The notes beneath the pieces are model-generated. The model was not told where the DNA came from, searched no databases, and saw only the letters and a list, made by a program, of their open reading frames with translations. The position numbers and the translations under genes are program-made. 64,000 bases of DNA. Origin: Platanthera guangdongensis (taxonomy: Eukaryota; Streptophyta; Magnoliopsida; Asparagales; Orchidaceae). The stretch is taken from the NCBI GenBank assembly GCA_039583875.1, contig CM077153.1, positions 64,612,482-64,676,481 on the forward strand. The letters run 5' to 3'. Shown piece by piece: positions 53,200 through 63,962 of the stretch. Positions within the stretch are counted from its first letter, which is position 1, and each line of letters starts with the position of its first letter.

Positions 53200-53640
53200 C
53201 ATTTCACTTCATCCCGCTCTGCCCTAGCTCTCCCCGTCGCTCCTGCCCTAGCTCTCCCGCGCGCGTCGGCGACACTGTCTCTCTGGTTATTTCTTCTCCC
53301 TGCTCGCTGATGCTCTCTGGTTCTCTGATTCTCCGGTGCTCTCTAGCTCGTTGGTGCTCTCCCTCTCTCGCACGCTGTTGGCACTCTCTCTCTGGTTCTT
53401 TCTTCTCCGTGCTCGCTGGTGCTCTCTGGTTCTCTGGTGCTCTCTAGCTCGCTGGTGCTCTCCCTCTCTCGCACGCTGTCGATACTTTATCTCTCTGGTT
53501 CTTTCTTCACCTTGCTCGCTGATGCTCTCTGGTTTTCTGGTTCTCTGGTGCTCTCTAGCTCACTGGTCCTTTCCTCTCCCTGCTCGTTAGTGCTCTCTCG
53601 GCTGGTTCATTCTTCTCCCTACCTCCCCCTCTCATTCTAT
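53200..53640. repeat. CT-rich tandem repeat 'gctcgctggtgctctctggttctctg'
   Basis: About 440 bp of imperfect units combining 'ctctggttctttcttctcc', 'tgctcgctggtgctctc' and 'cctctctcgcacgctgt', with a larger period near 120 bp. Reading frames here are artefacts. Confidence 0.75.
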
Positions 53641-53663
53641 CGCTCTGCATTTCATTTTTTTAG

Positions 53664-54031
53664 TGCTATAATATTACACCAAACATATTATCTAATATTA
53701 ACTTTTTAATAAGAATGAATACGTTCTAATAGGAAAGGGACGGGAAGAATGTTCTTAATAATTGAATAGGTCTTCTGCATGGATCCTAATAATGATTATT
53801 TCAACTAACTGTGAACAGAACTTATTGGTACTGAGATGACTCCTTTTTACTGATACTTCTTGTCCTGATTTATTTGTAGAAGCTACTTTTGAGGGTTTGC
53901 CAAGGCTATTACAAATTAAATATGCAAGTGACTATCATGTATATATTATTTTATTTACTAAAACTTTATAACATATTCATTCTTATTAAAAAGTTAATAT
54001 TAGATAATATGTTTAGTGTAAAATTATAGCA
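53664..54031. mobile_element. MITE-like element with about 60-bp inverted repeats
   Basis: The left segment 'tgctataatattacaccaaacatattatctaatattaac' is the reverse complement of the right segment ending 'gtgtaaaattatagca', with few mismatches over about 60 bp. 368 bp, non-coding. The class is uncertain because no convincing target-site duplication is visible. It lies inside the hAT element. Confidence 0.6.
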
Positions 54032-54568
54032 GTTTAATCTTTAATGTTTTACTCGTTGGTGCTTTCTGGGCTAAAAAAAAGAACCAGAGACATGTTGTCG
54101 GACATGTCGGTCCGCTATTTTATTTGTGGTTGCATTTCTGGTTGTAGCATAGTGGCTGCGCTGTTGCTTTATTTGTCTTATTAGTTGCCGCTTTATTTTT
54201 ATTTGACACGTTTATTAATCAACAAATTATTTGAAATACCCCTATTAAAAATTATTTATCCAACTTCATTTTGCAATCAATAATGCATGTATATCCAATC
54301 ACATTTGTAGTTGCCCTGCTGCTTTGTGGCTTTTAATAAATAAAATGTGAGATGCTTTGAAAATTTGAATGATACTTGAATGCTTTGTTCATTTTGTTGG
54401 ATACTTTAAAAGTTTGAATGATAATTATAACTTTGTATACTAGTATACTACTGAGAATGTAAAATTTTATTGGATAAATAAAGTATTGCATGGATAATAT
54501 AAAAGATATCTGAAGATCTAACGATCTAATGAAGTTATGAGGCTTTAATGAAGTTATGCGGCTCACAC

Positions 54569-56252
54569 TATTAATTTACTGTTACAAGATATAGGAAAAT
54601 TGAAGCCAATAAAGAATGTTATCTCCTTAGGCCGGCAACTCTCTATATTCATCTATGGTCACACCATCTCGCTCGACATGTTTAGAGAGTCAACAAAGGA
54701 CTTGGACTCTCATGAGCTTATTCGACCAGGTGTGACGAGATTCGCTACAACATTTCTATCTTTAGAGAGCATCTTAGAGAAGAAGAATACATTGAGGGGT
54801 TTATTCATATCTGCAAAGTGGGCTGCAACAAAGTTGGTCAGTAGTGCTGGGGGAAAGCAGATAAAACTATTGCTTCTTTATTCATTTCATTTAAAATATA
54901 TGTTTTGAAAGTTGTCCTTTTATAGTATTTTCTTAATATTTTATTTTGCATATGTTAGGCTGCAATGATAGTGATGAGCGCTAGATTTTGGGCGAATGTC
55001 GAGCTGGCTATTGGTATATTCACACCATTTGTGAGAGTTTTGAGAAAAGTCGACGGGGATACATCATTCATGGGGTGGTTATATGGTGATATCAAAAAAG
55101 CTAGGGAAGAGTTGCCGTAGTTCTCGATCACCAAGAGAACAAATATCTTCCTATATGGAAGTTGATTGATAGCAGATGGGAGAAGAAGATGAGCAGCCCT
55201 CTGCACCTTGCATGTTATTACTTAAACCCAAATTTTTATTATTTTTGTCGAGTGGAGATTGAACAGTCCTATGCACTTTGCAGGGTATTACTTAAACCCA
55301 TATTTTTATTATTCTCATCGAGTGGAGATTGAGGCTGACGAAAGGTTTATGAGTGGTTTTGTTGAGTGTCACTCAAGAATATATAGGAAAGATCCTTCTA
55401 CACAGCATCACATCAGCATTGAGCTTGATGTTTACCAATACCAACAAGGGTTATTTGGTAAAGAGATGGCAAATATACAGCTACAAAATCTCAACTTAAA
55501 TTCAGGTACATTTTAATATATATATATTTATTAACAATAACGATGTATTTATGTATAATAAATGAATAATTAATAGTTTAATACATTTTGTTGTCATTTT
55601 AATTTTCACAGTACATTGGTGGCGGCTTAACGGTGCTGATACGTCGTACCTTAAAATTATGGTCATGAAAATTTTAAGTCTGACTACTTCATCTTCTGAC
55701 TGTTAGAGGAACTGGAGCACCTTGGAGATGGTATACATTAATTTAGTTATGTAGTTAAACATTTATATCTTATTATATGATTGTATGCATTATTTAACTC
55801 TTTTTAAAAATGTACAGATACATTCTAAAAAGAGAAATAAACTTGATAGCAAGAGATTGAACGATTTAGTATTTGTAAAGTTCAATGTTTTGCTAAAGTC
55901 GAAATATTCAGAGACATCTCGGGATCCATTGACAGCTAAGAATGTTGATTCTGAAATGGTACAAGAGTGGATGGTGAATGTTGATCCTGAGGAGGATGAA
56001 GATGACGATGATGAAGTCTTTCCTGGCGAGGGGCTGACATGGGCGCAAATTGACAATATAGTCGACGCTGATCATGATGAAATGAGACCTCAAAGATTAG
56101 CTACAAGCAAAAAAGTGGCAATTAGTTATCAAAGAAGGGAAAAGAGAAAAATATCTGAAGTGGACGAGGGAGATCTAGAGGGTTCATCGGATGAATATCA
56201 TATTTTATCTACTCTGCCGACTATAGAAGGATTTTCAGGTGATGAAGAATGA
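54569..56252 (+). pseudogene. hAT transposase (DUF659/hATC type), broken
   Basis: Conserved blocks in order: IFIYGHTI and RPGVTRFATTFLSLESIL (about 54640-54790), VRVLRKVDGDTSFMGWLYGDIKKA (55040-55110), FAGYYLNPYFYY (55270-55315), GLFGKEMA (55450), then WWRLNGADTSYLKIM and C-stop-RNWS (55620-55730). In the last block the dimerisation motif CERNWS has its Glu codon changed to TAG. An intron (donor GATG|GTATAC, acceptor TGTACAG) joins it to IHSKKRNKLDSKRLNDLVFVKFN (55818 onward), an acidic tail and the TGA at 56250. An about 70-bp tandem duplication at 55190-55330 also disrupts it. BED finger and N-terminal parts are absent. Confidence 0.75.
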
Positions 56253-56859
56253 GGTATATTTGAAATTTGATTTTTGGAATTTTAATCTTAAAATCACTAA
56301 TTTTGCAAATTTTCATCTTTAAAGTGTTGTATGTTAAATGCTACATATAGATTTTAATATTTAAAAGTTCAATATGTTGTAAAATAGGTAGTACTGTGAT
56401 ATGTATAAAAATTAAAAAATAACATTTAATTACATATATAATTAATTAAATATTAAAATCTTATATATGAAATATCCCCGATATATCCCCCGATATATAA
56501 AAAACCGACATGAAAACCCAAACCGACGTGTCCCCGACATCCGGCATCTGCAACATTGAATAACAAATATATCAGAGGATATATTCCAAAAGGATATTTT
56601 GAAAAAAATCGAAAACGTGTCGTTTTATCGATGAAACTTTTATGTTGGCCGACATGTCTGCCATGTCAGAGGATATCCGCAACAGTGCTCAAGACACTAA
56701 TCGTATAAGCTATATCAGGTCATGTGTAAAATAGGTAAATGAGTTTTTCTACTAGCCTCTGGTATCTATCTTGTTCAAATGCAAGGATATCGTCAAGTTT
56801 AAGGTGATGGTTGGGCTCAATTGGACAATCAATCGAGTTACATCCAAGCATGCATATCA

Positions 56860-57087
56860 CCTTGAATAGATCTAACACGCACTTCTCTGAAAGATGAATC
56901 TCCTAGTGGATCGGGATACATTATTCCTAATAGGTACTTGGGTTAGAACGATGTCATCCACGTAGACAATTAGAGCACTATGTCATGGGTTGCTAGTTCA
57001 AGGCACAACCGTGACCTGGAATACACGAGCGAATGGTGCACTAAGTCGAATGTTGAGGCGATAAGGCTTCACAGAGATCGAAAACTT
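56860..57087 (-). pseudogene. Copia reverse transcriptase, YVDD part
   Basis: Minus-strand reading YRLNIRLSAPFARVF (the YGLKQSPRAWF block, degraded) leads, through two stops, to SALIVYVDDIVLT with intact YVDD catalytic residues. Confidence 0.7.
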
Positions 57088-57955
57088 GGGTGTGGGAGCC
57101 CTTGACACAAGTATGACTCCATACTCAAAATGTTCATGCACAAGAGAAGAATGTCGAGAATAAGACTTAGGTGTAACCATGATATCATATGGCGTAAAAG
57201 GATGCAGAAATCTCCAGAACATTGGAGAGAAATTTTGAAGAAGATGGAAGATTCTAGAGTAATGTGAAGTCTTTCAGAAGATTTAAGAGTCATGTAAAAT
57301 GCTCTAGAATATTGTAAAATTATGTAGAAATTTCTTGAATATTATAGAAGAGTGTATAATAGTCTATAACATTCTATAATAGTATGGAATCTTCTAGATA
57401 ACTCTAGGTGTGTGTAGATGTATCTAGACTAGTGTGCAGATTTATAAAAGTTGAGAGTAATCTAGAATGATCTAGAATACTCTTGAATAATGTAAAATAC
57501 TATGGAGGCTTGTACATAGCCATGATAGAAGTGTAAAATAGTATAAAAGAGTCTAGAGTTTCTAGAGGCTCCCTTGGTTGCAGGGAAAACCTCTTGGAGG
57601 CTATAAAAGGGAATGTGTGTACATTTGAGAAGCAATCTTAAAATCAATCCAAGTAATGTAGGCAAGCCATCAAAGAGTGAAGAGTTGTAAAGCTTTAATG
57701 TTGTGAATAGAAGTTTGAGTGTTCTTGAGTTTTCTCCCCGTTCCAACTTATACTTGAGTGTGTGTGCATATAATTTCGCTACTAGAGAGAGCTGAAGGCT
57801 AACTTAGCTATTGCGAAGGGCGCAAAAGGAGCTAAGGCAGCACGGATCAAGGTTTGAACGTGAGTCCAGCTCTGTGTTCGTGACAAGTAACTCCCCTTGA
57901 TGATTTCCAAAAAATAAGGTATGGTCATCTAATTTGCTTATAGCCCGTTTGCATC
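57088..57955 (+). repeat. LTR-like segment inserted in the copia reverse transcriptase
   Basis: It separates two halves of the copia polymerase. Features: a TGTGGGAGCCC start, repeated 'tctagaat' words (57230-57480), TATAAAAG at 57602-57609, and a leader-like tail. This suggests a solo LTR, but the end is not fixed and no target-site duplication was found. Confidence 0.4.
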
Positions 57956-57969
57956 ATCACTTGTTGAAA

Positions 57970-58213
57970 TCGAATATACCATGCCCAAGGAGATTATTTT
58001 AAACCATACAAAGCCATTTAGAGTTTCAGCTCCTGCAAAGCCAGATGGTGCTTCATGGTACACTTCATCTTCTATGGTTCAATGTAAGAAGACATTCTTG
58101 ACATCGAATTGCTCAAATTTCCAATGTTTGGTTACCAACATTTTGATGGTATTCGGCTTTGCAACATGAGCAAATGATTCTTGATAATCAATATTGTACA
58201 ACCTCATATTCAC
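57970..58213 (-). pseudogene. Copia reverse transcriptase, N-terminal part
   Basis: The minus strand reads YNIDYQESFAHVAKPNTIKML, then FEQFDVKNVFLH and EDEVYHEAPSGFAG. These are the DYxETFAPVAK, QMDVKNAFLHG and EEVYMxxPPGF motifs of copia polymerases in the right order and spacing. One stop follows FLH. It is truncated at its N-terminal side by the LTR element starting near 58218. Confidence 0.8.
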
Positions 58214-58217
58214 TGAG

Positions 58218-60196
58218 TGAGACCCAAAGGCCCGGGATCCCGGGTTTGAGTAAGCTTTAAGCTACTCGGGTCAGACGAGTAGTGCAGGCGGAAGGGTTCC
58301 CGCCCAGGGCCTGCGGGAGGGTTTGCGCCCGGGTCGGCGGGAGGCCCTCAGGGTTGGCGTTGAGTGATGCTTCTCCACTCAACGCCCTAGTCCCTAGTCC
58401 CCGGCGTTGAGTGATGTTTCTCCACTTAACGCCTTAGCCCTTTGAGTTGGTGTTGAATGATGCTTCTCTACTCAACGCCTTAGTCCTTGGCGTTGAATGA
58501 TACTTTTCCACTCAACGCCCTAGTCCCTAGTCCCCGGCGTTGAGTGATGCTTCTCCACCCAACGCCTTATCCCTCAGAGTTGGCGTTGAGTGATGCTTCT
58601 ACATTCAGTGATGCTTCTCCAGTCAACGCCTTAGTCCTCAGAGTTGACGTTGAGTGATGCTTCTCCACTCAACACCCTAGTCCTTGGAAGCGGAAGGGTT
58701 CCCGCATAGGGCTTGCGGGAAGGTTTGCGCCCGGGTCAGCGGGAAGCCTTCAGGGTTGGCGTTGAGTGATGCTTCTCCACTCAACGCCGCAGTCTCTGGC
58801 GTTGAGTGATGCTTCTCCACTCAACGCCATAGTAGGGTGCAGAGGTAAAATTACCTGGATACCCTTGGAGTAGGCTTTAAGCTAATCAGGCATGGGACCG
58901 CAGGTTTGAGTAGGCTTTAAGCTAATCAGGTCAGGCGAGTAGTGCAGGCGGAAGGGTTCCCGCCCAGGGCTTGCGGGAGGGTTTGCGCTCGGGTCGGCGG
59001 GAGGGCCTCAAGGTTGGCGTTGAGTGATGCTTCTCCACTCAACGCCCTAGTCCCTAGTCCCCGGTGTTGAGTGATGCTTCTCCACTCAACGCCTTAGCCC
59101 TTCGAGTTGGCGTTGAGTGATGTTTCTTCACTCAACGCCTTAGCCGAAAGAGTTGACATTGAGTGATGTTTCTCCACTCAACGCCTTAATCCTTGGCGTT
59201 GAGTGATGCTTCTCCATTCAACGCCCTAGTCCCTAGTCCCCGGCGTTGAGTGATGCTTCTCCACTCAACGCCTTAGCCCTCAAAGTTGGCGTTGAGTGAT
59301 GCTTCTTCACTCAATGCCTTAGTCCTTGACGTTGAGTGATGCTTCTCCACTCAACGCCCTAGTCCCTAGTCCCCGACGTTGAGTGATGCTTCTCCACTCA
59401 ACGTCTTAGCCCTCAGAGTTGGCGTTGAGCGATGTTTCTCCATTCAACGCCTTAGTCATTGGCGTTGAGTGATGCTTCTCCACTAAACGTCTTAGTCCTC
59501 AAAGTTGGCATTGATTGATGCTTCTCCACTCAACGTCTTAATCCTTGGCGTTGAGTGATACTTCTCCACTCAACACCCTAGTCCTTGGAAGCAGAAGGGT
59601 TCCCGCCCAGGGCTTGCGGGAAGGTTTGCGCCCGGATCAGCGGGAAGCCTTCAGGGTTGACATTGAGTGATGCTTCTCCACTCAACGCCGCAGTTCTTGG
59701 CGTTGAGTGATGCTTCTCCACTCAAAGTCATAGTCTCTGACATTGAGTGATGCTTCTCCACTCAACGTCATAGTAGGGTCCAGAGGTAAAATTACCTTGA
59801 TTCCCTTGGAGGTTTGGATTTATCTCCTCAGAACAGCGGAGTTTGGATGTTGACAGACCACTTTGGGCTGCATATAGATTTTTGAAACAGCGGAGCTACG
59901 CTGTTGGCAGACCATATATTGAAAATCTATAAATTAACCCACATGGTACCTCAGAAGACAAGCTTTCTCATTTTCTGAGTCTTGCAGCAGTTTCTGAGGT
60001 ATTCTTAGCTTAGCACTTGACTAAAGAGGGGAAACACTCTGAGATCTTCCGAGTTAGTGGAAGGACTTCCGTGCTGTAGCCCATGGTCAGTTTCTTTGTT
60101 CCTTGTGCCTGGTCAGGGGTCTGGGCTTGGGAGAAGTAGGAGTTAGCTACACCCTAGGGTCTGAACTCTCGTTGGGGCCAATTTTTGGTTCCAACA
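58218..60196 (+). repeat. 5' LTR of the Tat/Ogre-like element
   Basis: It begins near TGAGACCCAAAGG (exact start uncertain, 58214 or 58218) and ends at CCAACA. Three quarters of it is the hairpin-repeat array described separately. Confidence 0.65.
58340..59775. repeat. Array of about 30 hairpin-forming repeats (GGCGTTGAGTG-loop-CACTCAACGCC)
   Basis: Each unit is GGCGTTGAGTG, loop ATGCTTCTC, CACTCAACGCC, with 11-bp arms. The spacers are short ('ttagtcctt', 'ctagtccctagtcccc', 'ttagccctcagagtt'). The array contains two or more copies of a larger module with 'gcggaagggttcccgcccagggcttgcggga' (58285, 58690, 58946, 59590). Arm mutations are scattered. Confidence 0.9.
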
Positions 60197-60239
60197 TTTC
60201 CGGTGCGGAGAGCGTGGACCGTAGTGGATTCCAAGGCAG

Positions 60240-61327
60240 GGGCGGAGGCTGTAAGCTCTGTTTTGGTCAGGGAAGAAGGGAAGAAACAGTTGTCCATCTA
60301 CCACGTCAGCAGGATCCTGAAAAAGGTTTAGCTTCATTACCCCAACATGGAGAAGCTGGCTTTCTCCTTGGTCATCTTGGCCAGGAAGCTCAGGCCGTAC
60401 TTTCAGGCCCATTCGATCAAGGTAGTGACAGACCACCCTCTATGCAAGATTTTCGAAGGGGTGGAGCACTCGGGGCGGTTTGCCAAGTGGTCCATCGAGT
60501 TAAGCGAATTTGATATCAGTTTTGTGCCACGACTCTCCATTAAGGCACAAGTGGTGGCCGATTTCCTGGCCAACTACATCGTTGAGGTAGAAGGTGAGAA
60601 ACCACCACCACGGGATGCATTGAAGATGTTGTTTGACGGAGCCTCGGGGAAGCATTCTCTAGGGGGAGGGGTAGTGCTGGTAAGCCCCCAGGGGGTCATT
60701 ATAGAGCATACAGTGGTCTTGCACTTCCTCGTCACCAAAAATCAGGCAGAGTACGAGGCCGTCATAGCAGGGCTGCGATTGACCAAAGAGTTCGGGGTAC
60801 ATAACGTGGAAGTGTTCACGGACTCGTTGGTTGTGGCGTCGCAAATCAGGGGTGACTATGAGGCTAGGGAGCCTACCCTCATGAAGTACTTGTCCAAGGC
60901 AAGGGTGAACGTCGGAGGGTTCCGAACATTCTCCGTCCAGCATGTCCCCAGGGAGGAGAGCGCATCGGCTGATCGGTTGGCTAAATTTGGGCCCCGAGGT
61001 GGAGGATCTTTGACCGAGCTGTTCCACCCGGCAATCGCGGAGGGAGAGTTGATGGAAGTGGATCGGCGGACCTCGTGGGTGGATCCCTTTGTAACTTTCC
61101 TAACTACGGGTACACTTCCCAAGGGGACAAAAGATGCGAAAGGCTTTAGGCACAAGTCGGCTCACTGCTTGATGCATGAAGGTGGGTTGCATCGAAAGAT
61201 GTTGTCAGGACTTCTGGCGCGATGCGTGGCAGAGGAGATCCCGTGGATCCTGGAGGAAGTTCACTCCGGCGAGGCAGGACTTTGGAAGCAAGGGGGGTCA
61301 GACATGGGTACTTTTGGCCATCCCTGA
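60240..61327 (+). pseudogene. RNase H and second RNase H-like domain of the Tat/Ogre pol
   Basis: It begins within the RT-RNase H connection: IYHVSRILKKV, a stop, then MEKLAFSLVILARKLRPYFQAH, SGRFAKWSIELSEFDI, KAQVVADFLANY. A second RNase H fold follows with LFDGASG, GGGVVLVSP, NQAEYEAVIAGL, FTDSLVVASQI and VPREESASADRLAKF (D-E-D-D pattern present). The dual RNase H arrangement is typical of the Tat/Ogre lineage. The open frame 60347-61327 covers 326 codons and ends at a TGA near the integrase zinc-binding region. Confidence 0.82.
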
Positions 61328-62114
61328 GGAAGGATACGACAGAGTTTGCAAGGAGGTGCAAAAATATCAGCTCTACGCACCCCTCCAACTTTTGCCAGCC
61401 CAAAAGCTTCGGAGCATCACGACACCATGACCTTTCGCCATCTGAGGAATGAACTTGGTTGGACCTTTTCCCCCGACAAGCGGGCAGAGGAGGTTCATTC
61501 TAGTCATGATTGATTATTTCTCAAAGTGGCTGGAGGTCAAGGCATTGGCTAAGGTGACATCCCAAATAATCAGGAATTTCGTATAGGAGGAGATCATCTG
61601 CCAACATGGTTTGCCCCAAGCCATTGTCACGGATAATGGACCCCAGTTTGCCAGTGAAGAATTCTTCAGCTTCTGCACCCAGTTGGGGATTAACCTCAGG
61701 TTTGCCTCTGTCCACCACCCAAGAAGCAATGGCCAAGTGGAGGAGGACAACAAAATCATCGTCAATCTGCTTAAGAAGAAGGTAGAGAACTTGAGGGGGA
61801 GTTGGGTGGAGCAGCTCCCCTCGGTGTTGTGTGCTCTGCGGATGACCACCAACATGCTTACCGGAGAGACCCCCATCAAACTTTCTCATGGGTGTGAAGC
61901 GGTCTTGCTCGTAGAGTTTGAGGTTCAGTCACAGCGAGTCGTGACCGCTAGCAGGGGAGGTGGGGAATGGAGGGAAGAAAACGAAGGGGGGCTACGACTC
62001 TCGCTAGACATGGTAGAGGAACTTCGCGGCTTGGCCACCGTCAGACAGGAGAAGATTAAACGAAGGATGGCCAAGTACTTCTATAAGCATGTCAAAATAA
62101 AGCAATTCAAATAG
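61328..62114 (+). pseudogene. Integrase of the Tat/Ogre-like element
   Basis: After frameshifts around 61320-61500 the core reads VMIDYFSKWLEVKAL (first Asp), a TAG at about 61585, then GLPQAIVTDNGPQF (second Asp) and HHPRSNGQVEEDNKII (Glu), so the DDE triad is recognisable. GDLILKKVDAAG and NWEGPYIV follow after a TAG at 62112. It would insert the cDNA, but frameshifts and stops inactivate it. Confidence 0.8.
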
Positions 62115-62369
62115 GGAGATCTGATCTTGAAGAAGGTCGATGCCGCCGGAAGGTCAGCGGCCATGGGAAAGCCCAATCCTAATTGGGAGGGTCCCTATAT
62201 AGTTGAAAAGCCCTGGAGTCGGGAGGCTACCACCTTCAGAATGTGGAGGGGGTGACCCTGAGCCATACTTGGAGTGGCGACGATCTGAAGCGTTTCTACC
62301 CTTAGTTGGAGGTAAGATTGTAAATCCTATTATAATAAATTCATTGAATCGTCTCATGTTTGTTTCTTT

Positions 62370-63730
62370 TAAAGATTGCAAAGAGATTGTGATTTGCAAG
62401 ACCCTGGGTAGATCCCGTTGTCCAGACTCCCATTAGCTGGCAGTGCTGGAAGGCGCACTCGGCACCGAGTAGACTCGATGTTAGGCTCTCACTAGCTGGC
62501 AGAGCCGTAGGCTCGCTTGGGGGTAAGGGAAAGAGATTGTGATTTGCAAGACCCAGAGTAGATCCAGCTGTCCAGGCTCCCATTAGCTGGCAGGGCTGGA
62601 AGGCGCACTCGGCACCGAGTAGACCCGCTTTCAGGCTCTCACTAGCTGGCAGGGTCGTAGGCTCGCTTGGGGGGTAAAAAAAAAGATTGTGATTTGCAAG
62701 ACCCCGAGTAGATCCCGCTGTCCAGGCTCCCATTAGCTGGCAGGGCTGGAAGGCGCACTCGGCACCGAGTAGACCCGCTGTCAGGCTCTCACTAGCTGAC
62801 AGGGTCGTAGGCTCGCCTGTGGGGTAAGGGAAAGAGATTGTGATTTGCAAGACCCCGAGTAGATCCCGCTGTCCAGGCTCCCATTAGCTGGAAGGGCTGG
62901 AAGGCGCACTCGGCCTCGATTAGACTCGTTGTTAGACTCTCACTAGCTGGTAGGGTCATAGGCTCTCTTGGGGGGGGGGGGGGGGTAAGGGAAAGAGATT
63001 GTGATTTGCAAGACCCCGAGTAGATCCCGCTGTCCAGACTCTCATTAGCTCACTAGGTGGCAGAGCCGTAGGCTCACTTGGGGGGTGAGGGAAAGAGATT
63101 GTGATTTGCAAGACACCGAATAGATCCCGCTATCCAGGCTCTAATTAGTTGGGAGCGCTGGAAGGCGCACTCGGCCCAGAGTATACCCGCTGTCATGCTC
63201 TCACTAGCTGACAGAGCCGTAGGCTCCCTTGGGGGGGGGGGGGGGAAGGGAAAGAGATTTTGATTTGCAAGACCACGAGTAGTTCCCGTTGTCCAGACTC
63301 CCATTAGCTGGCAGAGCTGGAAGGCGCACTCGGCCCTGAGTAGACCCGCTGTCAGACTCTCACTAGTTGGCAGGGCCGTATGCTCACTTGGGAGGTAAGG
63401 GAAAGAGATTGTGATTTGCAAGACCCCGAGTAGATCCCGCTGTCCAGGCTCCCATCAGCTGGCAGAGCTGGAAGGCGCACTCGGCCCCGAGTAGACCCGC
63501 TGTCAGGTTCTCACTAGCTGGCAGGGCCGAAAGCTCGCTTGGGAGGGGGGGGGGTAAGGGAAAGAGGTTCTTAGTTTGAACGGCTCTGAGTGGACCCGCT
63601 GACCAGGCTCACATCAAGCTGGCAGGGCCGATGGCTCGATCGGTGTCATGACGTAAAATGCTGGGAGTAACTAGATCTAAATCCGCTCCCACTGTCAGGC
63701 TCTCACCTAGCTGGCAGGGCCGTTGAACTC
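62370..63730 (+). repeat. About 150-bp tandem repeats in the 3' region of the Tat/Ogre-like element
   Basis: About nine units starting 'aagagattgtgatttgcaagacccc' (62381, 62531, 62681, 62832, 62991, 63101, 63251, 63401, 63560), spaced mostly 150 bp. Each contains two 'ctgtccaggctcc(c/t)attagctggcagggc' / 'ctgtcaggctctcactagctggcagggc' halves. Poly-G runs of variable length lie between units. Its reverse complement matches the repeats at 40100-40970. Confidence 0.9.
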
Positions 63731-63816
63731 ATGATAGTATTACGGAGCACTTCGATAACAAGTTTTCAAATAGCTAACACCTATCCTGAGTAGGGATGAA
63801 GTAATCCAGACACATC

Positions 63817-63962
63817 TCGGCATGACCCTCTCGGCATGTCCCTCTCGGCAGGATTCTCGGCATGACCCTCTCGGCATGTCCCACTCGGCAAGATTCTCGG
63901 CATGACCCTCTCGACATATCCCTCTCGGCAGGATTCTTGGCGTGTCACTCTCGGCAGAATTT
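63817..63962 (+). repeat. Short tandem repeat 'ctcggcatgaccctctcggcatgtcc'
   Basis: Three to four imperfect units of about 46 bp built from 'ctcggca' words, directly after the 150-bp array. Confidence 0.8.

Larger units (their letters stand above)
52458..56687 (+). mobile_element. hAT transposon with transposase remnant, 8-bp TSD CTCAAGAC
   Basis: The left end CAAGGTTGTGGATG and the right end (reverse complement CACTGTTGCGGAT) are flanked by CTCAAGAC at 52450-52457 and 56688-56695. A longer inverted repeat ('gacacgtcggttt...atatcggggatatttcatata') pairs the left end with 56467-56560, so the right side carries two terminal-like blocks. The interior encodes a hAT-family transposase C-terminal half in several exons. 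It is inserted in the copia element. Confidence 0.85.
52110..58213 (-). mobile_element. Degenerate Ty1/copia element (3' part), minus strand, split by insertions
   Basis: Minus strand, upper to lower: reverse transcriptase N-terminal part (57970-58213), an inserted LTR-like segment, the YVDD part (56860-57087), a hAT transposon (52458-56687), a short RNase H-side fragment (52300-52449), polypurine tract GAGGGGGAGTAT and an LTR starting TGTATATTG at 52256. The element's 5' part is beyond the Tat/Ogre-like insertion that starts about 58218. Confidence 0.7.

Noticed and set aside
53172..53709. Leu/Ser-rich membrane-like frames
   Set aside because: They arise from a CT-rich tandem repeat inside the hAT element.
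58340..59775. CRISPR-like regularly spaced repeats
   Set aside because: The units are palindromes separated by non-unique short spacers inside a plant LTR, with no cas genes. A tandem hairpin array fits better.
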